Shown: one piece after another, positions 8,189 through 17,656 of the stretch
Numbering within the stretch: position 1 is the first letter of the stretch
Layout: every line of letters starts with the position of its first letter
From: Gammaproteobacteria bacterium
GTDB taxonomy: Bacteria; Pseudomonadota; Gammaproteobacteria; Pseudomonadales; Azotimanducaceae
Assembly (NCBI GenBank): GCA_003247835.1
Contig: QJYB01000015.1
Span: forward strand, 1 to 37,672
DNA: 37,672 bases
Direction: 5' to 3'
The notes under the pieces: model-generated
What the model was told of the DNA's origin: nothing
Seen by the model: only the letters and a program-made list of their open reading frames with translations
Databases searched by the model: none
Translations under genes and position numbers: made by a program

Positions 8189-9160
8189 ATGGAAGCAGTA
8201 GCAACAATCCAGCAGGAACGAGTCGGCGCGGTCACCCGGTGGCTGTCCAAGCGGATCATCGGCCAGCAGGTCCTGCTCGAACGTCTCATGACCGCGCTGC
8301 TCTGTGGGGGTCACCTGCTCGTCGAAGGTGCGCCTGGACTCGCCAAGACGCGGGCGATCAAGGAACTGGCTGCCGCCGTCGACGGCGACTTCCACCGCAT
8401 TCAGTTCACGCCGGACCTGCTGCCGTCGGACGTGACCGGCACCGAGGTGTTCCGGCCCGAGGACGGATCGTTCAAGTTTCAGCCGGGGCCGGTGTTTCAC
8501 AATCTTCTGCTCGCCGACGAGGTCAACCGTGCCCCCGCGAAGGTACAGTCCGCGCTGCTCGAGGCCATGGCCGAGCATCAGGTCAGCGTAGGCCGTCAGA
8601 CATTCCCGCTGCCCGAGCTGTTCCTGGTCATGGCAACCCAGAATCCCATCGAGCAGGAAGGCACATACCCGCTGCCGGAGGCACAGCTCGACCGTTTCCT
8701 CATGCACGTCAAGGTTTCCTTCCCCGACGAGGCTGCGGAGACGGAGATACTGCACCTCGTTCGCTCGGAGAGCAGCCGGCGTTCGAACGACGGTTCAGCA
8801 CCGTACCGGCTCACCCAGGACGACATCTTCGCCGCACGCCAGTCCATTCTCGGTATGTACATGGCCGAGCCCATCGAGCGATACATCGTTGCCCTCATCA
8901 TGGCCTCCAGGGAAGCCCGGGGGGAGCTGTCACAGTGGCTCGAGTTCGGCGCGAGCCCGAGAGGCACCATCGCGCTCGACCAGTGCGCCCGGACCCTGGC
9001 ATGGCTCGACAACCGGGACTTCGTCACACCGGAGGACGTGCAGGCGATTGCCCACGATGTGCTGCGCCACCGGCTCATTCTGTCGTTCGACGCAGAGGCT
9101 CAGGGTGTGACGGCAGACGACGTCATCGACATTCTCATCAACCAGGTTCCGGTTCCCTGA
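8189..9160 (+). CDS. MoxR family AAA+ ATPase
   Basis: 323 residues. Walker A GAPGLAKT (residues 47-54), Walker B LLLADEVNRAP (about 106-116), sensor region VMATQNPIEQEGTYPLPEAQLDRF and a C-terminal AAA lid make this a textbook MoxR. MoxR ATPases are thought to act as chaperones that insert cofactors or remodel complexes together with VWA-domain proteins. The start at ATG 8189 gives the usual family N terminus; the frame is open further upstream but that extension has no family character. It heads a six-gene operon with DUF58, DUF4381, two VWA proteins and BatD, the standard moxR-bat arrangement. Confidence 0.95.
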   Translation: MEAVATIQQERVGAVTRWLSKRIIGQQVLLERLMTALLCGGHLLVEGAPGLAKTRAIKELAAAVDGDFHRIQFTPDLLPSDVTGTEVFRPEDGSFKFQPGPVFHNLLLADEVNRAPAKVQSALLEAMAEHQVSVGRQTFPLPELFLVMATQNPIEQEGTYPLPEAQLDRFLMHVKVSFPDEAAETEILHLVRSESSRRSNDGSAPYRLTQDDIFAARQSILGMYMAEPIERYIVALIMASREARGELSQWLEFGASPRGTIALDQCARTLAWLDNRDFVTPEDVQAIAHDVLRHRLILSFDAEAQGVTADDVIDILINQVPVP

Positions 9161-9167
9161 TCCAGCC

Positions 9168-10082
9168 GTGGTGGCGGAAGAGCCCATACTGAAGGGGGCA
9201 TACGTGACGCTCGGCGATCTGCTCGGGCTACGCTACCGCCGTCTGCCCGTACCCATACACAGCCCCAGGGTCATGGGCAGTCAGGCCGGCAACCGGCTGT
9301 CCAAACAGCGCGGGCGTGGTATCGACTTCTCGGAGGTCAGGGCGTACCAGCCTGGCGACGATGTCCGTACTATCGACTGGCGGGTTACCGCCCGCAAGAA
9401 CAAGCCCCACACCAAGGTTTTCCGCGAGGAGCGGGAACGTCTCACCCTGATCGTTGTCGATCAGACACAGAGCATGTTCTTCGGATCGCAGACGCGTCTG
9501 AAATCAGTGGCCGCCGCGGAGCTCGCGGCATTGGGCGCATGGCAGGCGCTGCACCACAACGACCGGGTTGGCGGAATCGTGATCGGCAACGACGACTACG
9601 CGGCACACAAGCCCTACCGGAACGTGAAATCCGTCGCCCGCTTTCTCGGCGATCTCTGCGCCATGAATCAGAACCTAAGACGGGGCACACCTCATCCGCA
9701 CGTGGATCATTTTGCCGAGGCTCTGGCCCAGATCCGGCGCCTGGCCCGCAACAACTACCGCATCTACTTCATCAGCGACTTCCAGCCCATCGGCGATCAC
9801 TGGCGGGAGGCGTTCAGAAGCCTGTCACGACATAATGAGGTGATCGCCGTCAAGGTCTACGATCCGCTGGAGCAGGACCTGCCACCGGCAGACAGCTATA
9901 CGGTGACGGATGGTGAACACCGCCTCCAGTTCCACACGGGTAATCCGGGGCTGCGCGAACGTTATCACGGCCGGTTCGTCGATCACGACGAGCGTCTCAG
10001 GCAGATCTGCCGGGAGACCCTTGTGGAGTACCGGGACCTCGCGACCAACGAGCCTGTGAATCGGCTTCCGGGGTGGAACTGA
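9168..10082 (+). CDS. DUF58 domain protein of the moxR/bat operon
   Basis: 304 residues. The family hallmark YQPGDDVRTIDWRVTAR is at about residues 60-76, preceded by GRGIDFSEVR. The segment TLIVVDQTQSMFFGS is a degenerate VWA-like MIDAS strand, and YRIYFISDF is the later VWA strand. No transmembrane helices are visible, so it is probably cytoplasmic and a partner of the MoxR ATPase. Start GTG at 9168 lies 7 bases after the moxR stop. Its TGA overlaps the ATG of the next gene (TGATG). Confidence 0.9.
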   Translation: MVAEEPILKGAYVTLGDLLGLRYRRLPVPIHSPRVMGSQAGNRLSKQRGRGIDFSEVRAYQPGDDVRTIDWRVTARKNKPHTKVFREERERLTLIVVDQTQSMFFGSQTRLKSVAAAELAALGAWQALHHNDRVGGIVIGNDDYAAHKPYRNVKSVARFLGDLCAMNQNLRRGTPHPHVDHFAEALAQIRRLARNNYRIYFISDFQPIGDHWREAFRSLSRHNEVIAVKVYDPLEQDLPPADSYTVTDGEHRLQFHTGNPGLRERYHGRFVDHDERLRQICRETLVEYRDLATNEPVNRLPGWN

Positions 10083-10558
10083 TGGAATCGGACCTGCTGC
10101 AGCAGCTCAGGGACATCCACCTGCCGGTAGCACCGTCGTGGTGGCCACCGGCTCCGGGCTGGTGGCTTCTCGGCCTGGCGGCACTGGCCGGTCTCGCCTA
10201 CACCGTCTACCGGCTGCGGCTCGCCAGCATCCGACGCCGGCCGATCCGCGAAGCAAGGCGCCTCTACGGTGCCCTGTACGGCGCTTATCAGCGCGGCGAA
10301 ATCAATGCCACGTCGTACCTGCAGCGAGCGAACGAGTTGCTCAAACGTCTCTACGTGCACGCCCTGCATGAGGACAGCGCACGTCGCGCGAACGACGCTG
10401 ACTGGCTCGCGTTTCTGGATGCCCGCTCCGGCAGCAACCGGTTCAGTGACGGTCCGGGCCAGCAGCTCGGCAACCAGCGGTTCGGCCCGCATCCGCAGGC
10501 GGACCCGGAACACCTGCACCCGCTCATCGAGCGGTTGTTCGAGACGGCAAGGCCGTGA
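10082..10558 (+). CDS. DUF4381 membrane protein of the moxR/bat operon
   Basis: 158 residues. The opening LLQQLRDIHLPVAPSWWPPA followed by a hydrophobic helix at about 27-46 (GWWLLGLAALAGLAYTVY) and a basic cytoplasmic region with a helical YGAYQRGEINATSYLQRANELLKRL is the DUF4381 pattern. It is a single-pass inner-membrane protein always found between DUF58 and VWA genes in Bat operons; its biochemical role is unknown. Start ATG at 10082 is chosen because it overlaps the upstream TGA; a GTG three codons earlier is possible. The stop overlaps the GTG of the next gene. Confidence 0.88.
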   Translation: MESDLLQQLRDIHLPVAPSWWPPAPGWWLLGLAALAGLAYTVYRLRLASIRRRPIREARRLYGALYGAYQRGEINATSYLQRANELLKRLYVHALHEDSARRANDADWLAFLDARSGSNRFSDGPGQQLGNQRFGPHPQADPEHLHPLIERLFETARP

Positions 10559-11559
10559 TCGAGTGGGTCTGGCCCTGGATGCTGCTGCTGGCACCGCTGC
10601 CGGTCCTGGCCCGATGGCTGATCGCGCCGGTGGAACACCAGCAGGCGGCACTGACGGTACCCAATGTGGCCAGCTTCCGATACGACGGTGTGGGCCGCGC
10701 CGGCGCCGAGCAGCGTCGCCTCCCCTGGCGGACGCTGCTGCTCTGGCTCATCTGGCTGGCGCTGCTCCTTGCCATGGCCCGGCCGCAGTGGACGGGCGAG
10801 CCGGTGACGCTCCCTACGTCCGGCCGCGACCTCATGCTCGCAGTGGATATCTCCGGCAGCATGGGCACCGAGGACCTGCTGCTCGGCGGTCAGCTCGTCA
10901 ACCGTCTGACTGTGGTGAAGAACGTCGTCGGTGAGTTCATCGAGGCACGTGAAGGAGACCGGGTCGGCCTCATCCTGTTCGGTACCAACGCCTACCTGCA
11001 GGCCCCGCTGACCTTCGATCTCGAAACCGTGCACCGGCTGCTCACCGAAGCGCCCGTGGGCATAGCCGGTGGCAAGACGGCCATCGGCGATGCCATTGGC
11101 CTCGCGGTCAAGCGACTCCGCCAGCGACCCCAGGGGGATCGGGTGCTCATCCTGCTAACCGACGGCGCCAACAACGTCGGTGAGGTGGCGCCGGTGAAGG
11201 CTGCGGAGCTGGCCGCTCAGGACGGCATCCGGATCTACACGGTCGGTGTCGGGGCGGACGAGATGCGACTGCCGAGCCTGCTCGGTGTGTTCGGTTCCCG
11301 GGTCGTGAACCCTTCGGCCGAACTCGACGAGGACACCCTGACGGAGATCGCCGACATAACCGGTGGCCGCTACTTCCGGGCACAGAACACGGCCAAGCTG
11401 GTCGAGATCTACGACATCATCGACAGCCTCGAGCCTATCGAGCAGGAAGCGGAGACCTACCGCCCCATCGCCGTGCTCTACTACTGGCCCATGGGGGCGG
11501 CCTGGGTGCTGTTCCTGATACTCATCATCTTTGACTGGCGGGGTCTGGGTGGTGATTGA
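10555..11559 (+). CDS. batA: VWA domain membrane protein (BatA-like)
   Basis: 334 residues. Two N-terminal hydrophobic segments (about 5-24 and 60-76), then a von Willebrand A domain with the MIDAS motif DISGSMG (D98, S100, S102), then a C-terminal transmembrane helix at about 310-328. The VWA domain would face the periplasm or be membrane-bound and bind a divalent metal and protein partners. BatA proteins work with MoxR and the other Bat proteins in stress tolerance in Bacteroides and in envelope functions elsewhere; the exact job is unsettled. GTG 10555 overlaps the upstream TGA (GTGA). Confidence 0.9.
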   Translation: MIEWVWPWMLLLAPLPVLARWLIAPVEHQQAALTVPNVASFRYDGVGRAGAEQRRLPWRTLLLWLIWLALLLAMARPQWTGEPVTLPTSGRDLMLAVDISGSMGTEDLLLGGQLVNRLTVVKNVVGEFIEAREGDRVGLILFGTNAYLQAPLTFDLETVHRLLTEAPVGIAGGKTAIGDAIGLAVKRLRQRPQGDRVLILLTDGANNVGEVAPVKAAELAAQDGIRIYTVGVGADEMRLPSLLGVFGSRVVNPSAELDEDTLTEIADITGGRYFRAQNTAKLVEIYDIIDSLEPIEQEAETYRPIAVLYYWPMGAAWVLFLILIIFDWRGLGGD

Positions 11560-13282
11560 CGGCAGCGTGGACGGACTGGTCTTCCTGCGTCCGTGGTGGC
11601 TCCTCGGGGTGCTGCCTGTGGTCGTCCTGGCGGTACTCTGGGCGAGACGGCGGATGGCCGCCTCTCACTGGGAAAGCAGCATCGAACCGGCCCTGCTGAG
11701 GGTGCTGCTGGAACCAGGCAGTCGCGGCGGCTACCGGCGGGCGGCCTGGCTGGTCGCTGCCGCGCTGGCCATCGCCACCCTGGGTCTGGCTGGACCGGCC
11801 TGGCAGAAGCTGCCCCAGCCGGTGGAGGAAAAACGCGACGCACTCGTCATCGTGCTGGACCTGTCGCTGTCCATGTTCGCCGAGGACGTGCGCCCGTCCC
11901 GCCTGGTCCGGGCACGCCAGAAGATCACCGACGTGCTGCGATTGCGACGAGAAGGTTATACCGCCCTCGTAGCCTACGCCGGTGACGCCCATACGGTCGC
12001 GCCCCTGACGGACGATGTGCGCACCATCGAGAACCTGCTGGCGTCGCTGAGCCCTGAAATGATGCCGGTGCTCGGCAGCAACCTCGCGGGTGCGCTCGAG
12101 ATCACCAGGGAGCTTTTCGAGAACGCCAGAGTGATCCAGGGGCGCGTGCTCCTGGTCACGGATGGCATCGACTCACCTGCCGACGTCGGGGTGCTCTGCG
12201 ACCGCAGCTATCCTCTCTCCATTCTCGGCGTCGGCACCGAGCGAGGTGGCACCATCCCGCTGGATTTCGTCAACCAGCCGGGTCAGGTGCTGCGCACCCA
12301 GAACGGTGACGCCATCACGGCACGCCTGGATGCGGACCGGCTCGCCGAGATCGCCGCCGGCTGTCATGGACGCTTCCGGACTCTGGCGCTCGGTGACGAC
12401 GACATCAACTACCTGCTCGAAACGAGTCTGCCCGGGGAGGACGAAACCGAGGCCGTTGAACGTGACTTCGACACCTGGGCGGATATGGGTTTCCTTGCCG
12501 GTATCGTCCTGCTGCCGCTGCTGCTGCTCGGTTTCCGTCGAGGGCTCTTCGCCGTCGTTGCGCTCAGCGTCGTGCCACTGTCAGCCAAGGCCAACCTCTG
12601 GGACGATCTCTGGCAGCGATCCGACCAGCAGGCCTACGAAGCGCTAAGGGAAGGCTCCCCGGGCATAGCCGCCCTTTTATTCGATGATCCCCAGTGGCGG
12701 GCCGCAGCACAGTACCGCGCGGAAGACTACGCGGACGCAGCGGCCGGTTTCGGCAGCTTCGATGACCCCGAATCGGCTTACAACCTGGGGAACGCGCTCG
12801 CCAAGAACGGCCAGTTCGAGGCGGCGATTTCCGCCTACGATCGCACTCTGGCAACGGTACCCGACCACGCGGACGCGCTGTTCAACCGCGAGCTGGTCGA
12901 GCGGTTGCTCGAGGAACAGCGCAGCCAGGAGCAGGACTCGGAAAGCGAGGGTGACCAGGGTACCAACGCACAGGACCAGAACGATTCCCAGCAACCGGAC
13001 ACGGCTCAGCAACCCTCCAACCAGGACGGCCAGCAGCCCGATCAGCCTCCCGATCAGGAACCCTCGGATCAGGAACAGGCGGACGCGGAATCTTCCGAAG
13101 ATCAGTCCGAAACCGAGGAAGGAGAGACCAACCGCGACGAACGCCAGGATGCCATGGAGCAGTGGCTCCGGCGGGTGCCCGACGACCCTGGCGGACTGCT
13201 GCGCCGCAAGTTCCAGTACGAGACCAACCAGCGTCTGCGCCGCGGCGACTACTCAGCGCGTGAGACGGAGAAGATCTGGTGA
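11552..13282 (+). CDS. BatB-BatC fusion: VWA domain plus TPR repeat protein
   Basis: About 576 residues. N-terminal helices near 15-32 and 65-82, a VWA domain with MIDAS DLSLSMF (D103, S105, S107), a helix pair at about 312-340, then a tetratricopeptide part (SAYNLGNALAKNGQFEAAI, about 405-445) and an extremely Gln/Asp/Glu/Ser-rich stretch at about 455-525 before a basic C-terminal tail ending RRGDYSARETEKIW. In Bacteroides BatB and BatC are separate; here they form one chain, as in many proteobacteria. The acidic linker is probably disordered. Start is taken as GTG 11552, overlapping the batA stop by 8 bases after a GGGG-rich site; GTG 11549 and TTG 11531 are alternatives. Confidence 0.88.
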   Translation: MIDGSVDGLVFLRPWWLLGVLPVVVLAVLWARRRMAASHWESSIEPALLRVLLEPGSRGGYRRAAWLVAAALAIATLGLAGPAWQKLPQPVEEKRDALVIVLDLSLSMFAEDVRPSRLVRARQKITDVLRLRREGYTALVAYAGDAHTVAPLTDDVRTIENLLASLSPEMMPVLGSNLAGALEITRELFENARVIQGRVLLVTDGIDSPADVGVLCDRSYPLSILGVGTERGGTIPLDFVNQPGQVLRTQNGDAITARLDADRLAEIAAGCHGRFRTLALGDDDINYLLETSLPGEDETEAVERDFDTWADMGFLAGIVLLPLLLLGFRRGLFAVVALSVVPLSAKANLWDDLWQRSDQQAYEALREGSPGIAALLFDDPQWRAAAQYRAEDYADAAAGFGSFDDPESAYNLGNALAKNGQFEAAISAYDRTLATVPDHADALFNRELVERLLEEQRSQEQDSESEGDQGTNAQDQNDSQQPDTAQQPSNQDGQQPDQPPDQEPSDQEQADAESSEDQSETEEGETNRDERQDAMEQWLRRVPDDPGGLLRRKFQYETNQRLRRGDYSARETEKIW

Positions 13283-14955
13283 GCACCCTGGCGCGGCGCT
13301 GTCTCATCACCCTCGTTGCGCTGGCGGTGACCTGCGTTGCCCTGCCCTCCAAGGCTGCGCTGGTGACATATCTGGAGCCGCGCATCATCGACGAGATGGA
13401 CACCGTACGACTGACCATCCGCGCCGAGGGCACGGCCCAGGCACAGGCACCGGACTTCAGTCCGCTGGATGAGGAATTCGACGTCCTCGGCAACCAGACT
13501 TCCAGCCGGATCAGCAGCATCAACGGTCGCACCATGGCATCGGTGGAGTATCAGCTGAGCCTCCGCCCCAAACACACGGGCGAGATCGTGGTGCCGAGCC
13601 TCACCATCGGCGGTGAACGCACGGAACCCATTCGCCTGTCGGTACGGCCGCTCGATCCGGCGGTCAAGGAAAGCATCGCCAAGATGGTGTTCTTCGAGAC
13701 CGAGCTGTCCGCCAACCCGGTCTACGTGCAGGCGGAAACGGTATTGACCCGGCGCCTGTTCTACTCACAGGGCGTGCAGATCTACAGCGATCTCCCGGGT
13801 GTCCCCGAGGTGGAGCACGCCGTGGTCATCCCGCTCGGCGAAACCCAGTCGAGATCCGTGCTGCGCGACAACCAGCGCTACGGCGTGATCGAGCAGCGGT
13901 TCGCGCTCTTTCCGGAACGCAGCGGCAGCATCACCATCCCGTCCATTTCCGTGACCTCCAGCGTCCGCGTCCAGAGCGGCGGTCGCACGAGGCGTTCCGG
14001 CGTCCGGGTCAGCACGGAGGCCGTCGAGCTCACCGTGAAAGCCATCCCCGACGGTTATCCCGCCGACGAGCCCTGGTTACCGGCGACCGGCGTGACGCTG
14101 GAACAGCGCTGGCTGCCCCCCGTTACGGAAATCGATGTGGGCGAGCCGCTGACATTCGAACTGGACGTCCACGCCAGCGGCAATCGCGGCAGTGCCATCC
14201 CCCCTATCCCCCTGCCACTGCCCGACGACCGGTTCAAGATCTACCCCGAGGCACCGGTCATGGAGGAGTCCGCCCGGGCAGGCACAATCGTCGGCCATCG
14301 CAGCACCCGTTACGCCCTGATCCCCACCACGCCGGGCAGACTCGATGTCCCGCCGCTGACACTCACCTGGTGGGACACCCGGACCGATCAGCTGCGGCAG
14401 ACCCGACTGGCGGTGAAAGACCTCACCATCACCGGCATCGCCACGGTGACACAGCCGCCAGCCGCAACGCCGGAGACCGCGGAGCTGCAGACGAACAAGG
14501 CACCCGCGCCTTCAACCCGGCCGGCAGCGGCGCCCTGGATGATGATCGCCGCTGCCATCACCATCATGGCGCTCGCCTTGACCGGCCTGGTCAGGCTGTT
14601 CCGGTATCTGGACTGGACGCCGCAGCTGGAGCGGTTGTGGCCATTCAGCGGCGAACCCCGCCGCCGGTGGCGCGAGCTCCGTGGCGCCACCCGTGCTGGC
14701 GACCCGATCACCTACCGTCGAGCGCTGGCCGCCTATCTCGCCACGATCTACGGGATGCCTGCTGCCGCTGCACTGGCGGAGTTCCGCAGCGAACCGGACG
14801 TTGCGGACCACCTGGACACCCTGGACAGGGCGATCTACGCGGGCACGAGCGGTACCGCAGCCGACATCCGGACCCTCACGCTGCTCGCGCGGGCAGCGGC
14901 GAGACGGCGCCGGCACAGAACCACGGCAGACGGTCTGCCCGCGCTCTACGGCTAA
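13279..14955 (+). CDS. batD: BatD family protein
   Basis: 558 residues. A signal peptide is clear: basic start, hydrophobic TLVALAVTCVALP, then cleavage near SKAA. The mature part is a chain of Ig-like beta domains (for example MVFFETELSANPVYVQAETV), followed by a transmembrane helix at about 414-440 and a cytoplasmic alpha-helical tail. This is the BatD architecture, a large periplasmic protein anchored at its C terminus and the last member of the Bat operon. GTG 13279 overlaps the upstream TGA. It ends 12 bases before the convergent pepN stop; no rho-independent hairpin with a T-run is seen there. Confidence 0.9.
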   Translation: MSTLARRCLITLVALAVTCVALPSKAALVTYLEPRIIDEMDTVRLTIRAEGTAQAQAPDFSPLDEEFDVLGNQTSSRISSINGRTMASVEYQLSLRPKHTGEIVVPSLTIGGERTEPIRLSVRPLDPAVKESIAKMVFFETELSANPVYVQAETVLTRRLFYSQGVQIYSDLPGVPEVEHAVVIPLGETQSRSVLRDNQRYGVIEQRFALFPERSGSITIPSISVTSSVRVQSGGRTRRSGVRVSTEAVELTVKAIPDGYPADEPWLPATGVTLEQRWLPPVTEIDVGEPLTFELDVHASGNRGSAIPPIPLPLPDDRFKIYPEAPVMEESARAGTIVGHRSTRYALIPTTPGRLDVPPLTLTWWDTRTDQLRQTRLAVKDLTITGIATVTQPPAATPETAELQTNKAPAPSTRPAAAPWMMIAAAITIMALALTGLVRLFRYLDWTPQLERLWPFSGEPRRRWRELRGATRAGDPITYRRALAAYLATIYGMPAAAALAEFRSEPDVADHLDTLDRAIYAGTSGTAADIRTLTLLARAAARRRRHRTTADGLPALYG

Positions 14956-14967
14956 CCGCCCCGACGC

Positions 14968-17616
14968 TCACAGGCTCTTGGTGACGATCTCGAAGAGATC
15001 CCGGGAAAGTCGCTCCTGAGCCGCGAGCGATTTCAGCACCGACTGCATCTGCGCGCCGCGATCCGGCGTGTAGCGCCGCCAGCGGGTCAGCGGCTTGGCC
15101 AGGGCGGCCGCCATCTGCGGGTTGATCCGATCCAGGTCCAGAATCCGGTCGCCGACGTAGCGATAGCCACTACCATCCGGCGCGTGGAAATTGCGCTGGT
15201 TGGCACCGGCGAAGGCGGAAAGCACCGACCTGACCTTGTTGGGATTGGCGAGGGTGAAAGCCGGATGGGCCACCAGCGCTTCCAGATTGGAGACATCGCA
15301 GTGCCGGCTCGTTGCCTGGGCGAGGAACCACTGGTTGATCACCAGCGCCTCGTGCTGCCAGCTTTCATAGAACGCGTCGAGCAGCCTCCTGGAAATCCCA
15401 TCCTGTGGGAGCACGTCCAGCACCGCGGCGAGTAAAGCCCGACGGTCCGTGAGGTTGTCCGCTCGAACGAAGCGCGATTCGATCAGCACGCCCGCCGCAT
15501 CAGAGTCGAGGCTTCGCACCAGATACGCCAGCGCGCCGTTTTTCAGCGAACGCCGCGACATGGACAGCGCATCCGCGACGTAGGGCTCCGGGCTGTCGGT
15601 CATCTCCAGAAGCTTCGTCCAGAGATCGCGATGCGTACACGCGATAGCATCCACCAGCGTGTCGCGGGCGGTGCACAGCCGATCAACATCGATCGTTTCC
15701 ACCTGCTCGAACAGGTAGTTCTCGCTCGGGACGGCGAGCTTTGCAGCCATGAGAAAGTTGGCTTCCGCCGTTTCGTCGCGGCGACCGATCAGCCGTTCGA
15801 GCATGCGGCCGAACAGCGCCACCACCTCCGGCGACGCATCGCCGGTGCGGCCGATGGACTCCACCTCCCGGACCAGCAGCGTCTGCAGAGCATCCCAGCT
15901 CGCGAAACCGTCCGGATCGTGATCTGCCAGAAACATGAGCGAGGCATCGGGACGTTCGAAACGCACTTTGACCGGCGCGGAAAAGTTTCTGAGCAGGCTC
16001 ACATCCGGCGCACGTTCGACGTCCGGGAAGTGGAGCTCCGTTGCCGTGTCCTTGAGATGGACCAGCAGCGTATCCGACCGCCGTTCTATCTCCGCGGGGG
16101 ACTCGACAGCCAGCGCCGGCGTGACGAGCGAACCGCCATCCGCATCGAGCAGACCGATCGCCACTGGCACATGAAATGGTGCCTTGTCCGTCTGCCCCGG
16201 CGTCGGCGGACAGTGCTGGGTCATCGAGAGATGAAATCCGTCGGCACGCTGCTCGGCGCTCACGGTCACGACCGGCGTCCCCGCCTGGTCGTACCAGCGC
16301 TGGAACTGAGAGAAGTCCCGTCCCGAGACCTCGGCCATGGCGGCAAGAAAGTCCTCCGTAGTCACGGCCTCACCGTCATGGCGTTTGAAGTAAAGATCCG
16401 AGCCTGCCCGGAAACGCTCGGGTCCGACGATGGTGTGCACCATCCGCACCACCTCCGCGCCCTTCTCATAAACGGTGGGGGTGTAGAAGTTGGAGATCTC
16501 GATGTAGCTCGCCGGGCGGATCGGGTGCGCGAGCGGACCGGCGTCCTCCGCGAACTGAACGGCCCGGAGCGTCGTGACCTCCTCGATCCGCTTGACGGTG
16601 CGGGAGTTCATGTCGCCGGAGAACTGAGCGTCCCGGAACACTGTGAAGCCTTCCTTGAGGCTGAGCTGGAACCAGTCCCTGCAGGTCACCCGGTTGCCCG
16701 ACCAGTTGTGGAAGTACTCGTGTGCCACCACGCCTTCCACCCGCTGGTAGGCCTGATCCGTGGCGGTGTCCTTCGTCGCCAGCACACAGGACGTGTTGAA
16801 GATGTTGAGCCCCTTGTTTTCCATGGCGCCCATGTTGAAGTCGTCGACGGCCACGATCATGTAAATGTCCAGATCGTATTCCCTGCCATAGACGTCCTCG
16901 TCCCATCTCATGGCGCGCTTGAGTGCGCCCATGGCGTATGCGGTCTGAGCGATGTTGTGGGGCTCGGAGTAGATGCGCAGCACCACTTCACGCCCGGAGG
17001 CGGTGACGAACACGTCCTCGTTGAGCGCCAGATCCCCCGCAACGAGCGCGAACAGGTAGCTGGGCTTGGGAAAAGGGTCGTGCCAGGTCACCGTCCGTCT
17101 ACCGTCGGCCAGGATGTCGCTGGCGATGAGATTGCCGTTGGACAGCAGCACGGGATAGGCCCCATCCGCGATGATGGTGGTGGTGAACTCCGCCAGCACG
17201 TCCGGACGATCCTGGTAGTAGGTGATCTTACGGAAGCCTTCCGCCTCGCACTGGGTGCAGTACATGCCGCTCGACTTGTACAACCCTTCGAGCGCGGTGT
17301 TGGCCTCGGGATGGATGCGGGTGACCACCAGGACCTCGCAATCCGCGGGAAGTTCGAACAGCGTCAGGCCGTCCGATGAGACCTGGTACTCGTTGCTGCC
17401 GAGCGTCCGTCCGTCGACAGCGACGGATTCGAGATCGAGTTCCTGGCCGTTCAGGAACAGCGAATCCGCAGCACCCGTCCGATGGATACGCATGCGGTTC
17501 TCGACACGCGTCGTTCCGGCACCGATCTCCACCGTCAGCTGCGTACTGACGATCCGATGCGCAGGCGGCTCGTAGTCCGCGAGCCGAACGGTGACCGGTG
17601 TTTCCTGGGCATCCAT
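14968..17616 (-). CDS. pepN: Aminopeptidase N (M1 family, PepN)
   Basis: 882 residues, close to E. coli PepN. N-terminal saddle domain starting DYEPPAHRIVSTQLTVE, substrate motif GAMEN (263-267), zinc motif HEYFH (H299, E300, H303) with third ligand Glu in LKEGFTVF (E322), and a long C-terminal helical domain. It removes N-terminal residues from short peptides in the cytoplasm and is a major peptide-recycling enzyme. The chosen ATG at 17616 follows GAGAGGA; the frame is open further upstream without family character. It is the third gene of a minus-strand unit rhomboid-DUF2797-pepN, 40 bases after the DUF2797 gene. A long open frame on the opposite strand (15631-17379) is a codon-bias shadow. 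Confidence 0.97.
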   Translation of the reverse strand: MDAQETPVTVRLADYEPPAHRIVSTQLTVEIGAGTTRVENRMRIHRTGAADSLFLNGQELDLESVAVDGRTLGSNEYQVSSDGLTLFELPADCEVLVVTRIHPEANTALEGLYKSSGMYCTQCEAEGFRKITYYQDRPDVLAEFTTTIIADGAYPVLLSNGNLIASDILADGRRTVTWHDPFPKPSYLFALVAGDLALNEDVFVTASGREVVLRIYSEPHNIAQTAYAMGALKRAMRWDEDVYGREYDLDIYMIVAVDDFNMGAMENKGLNIFNTSCVLATKDTATDQAYQRVEGVVAHEYFHNWSGNRVTCRDWFQLSLKEGFTVFRDAQFSGDMNSRTVKRIEEVTTLRAVQFAEDAGPLAHPIRPASYIEISNFYTPTVYEKGAEVVRMVHTIVGPERFRAGSDLYFKRHDGEAVTTEDFLAAMAEVSGRDFSQFQRWYDQAGTPVVTVSAEQRADGFHLSMTQHCPPTPGQTDKAPFHVPVAIGLLDADGGSLVTPALAVESPAEIERRSDTLLVHLKDTATELHFPDVERAPDVSLLRNFSAPVKVRFERPDASLMFLADHDPDGFASWDALQTLLVREVESIGRTGDASPEVVALFGRMLERLIGRRDETAEANFLMAAKLAVPSENYLFEQVETIDVDRLCTARDTLVDAIACTHRDLWTKLLEMTDSPEPYVADALSMSRRSLKNGALAYLVRSLDSDAAGVLIESRFVRADNLTDRRALLAAVLDVLPQDGISRRLLDAFYESWQHEALVINQWFLAQATSRHCDVSNLEALVAHPAFTLANPNKVRSVLSAFAGANQRNFHAPDGSGYRYVGDRILDLDRINPQMAAALAKPLTRWRRYTPDRGAQMQSVLKSLAAQERLSRDLFEIVTKSL

Positions 17617-17656
17617 GGTGCGTCCTCTCGAATGTGCTGGGCGCCGCGAGGGCGCG

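Noticed and set aside
14956..14967. Terminator between batD and pepN
   Set aside because: Twelve bases between convergent stops contain no hairpin with T-run.
15631..17379. 582-residue open frame on the plus strand opposite pepN
   Set aside because: Its codon phase mirrors pepN, the translation is Arg/His/Val-rich without domains, and pepN is a certain gene. It is a GC-bias shadow.
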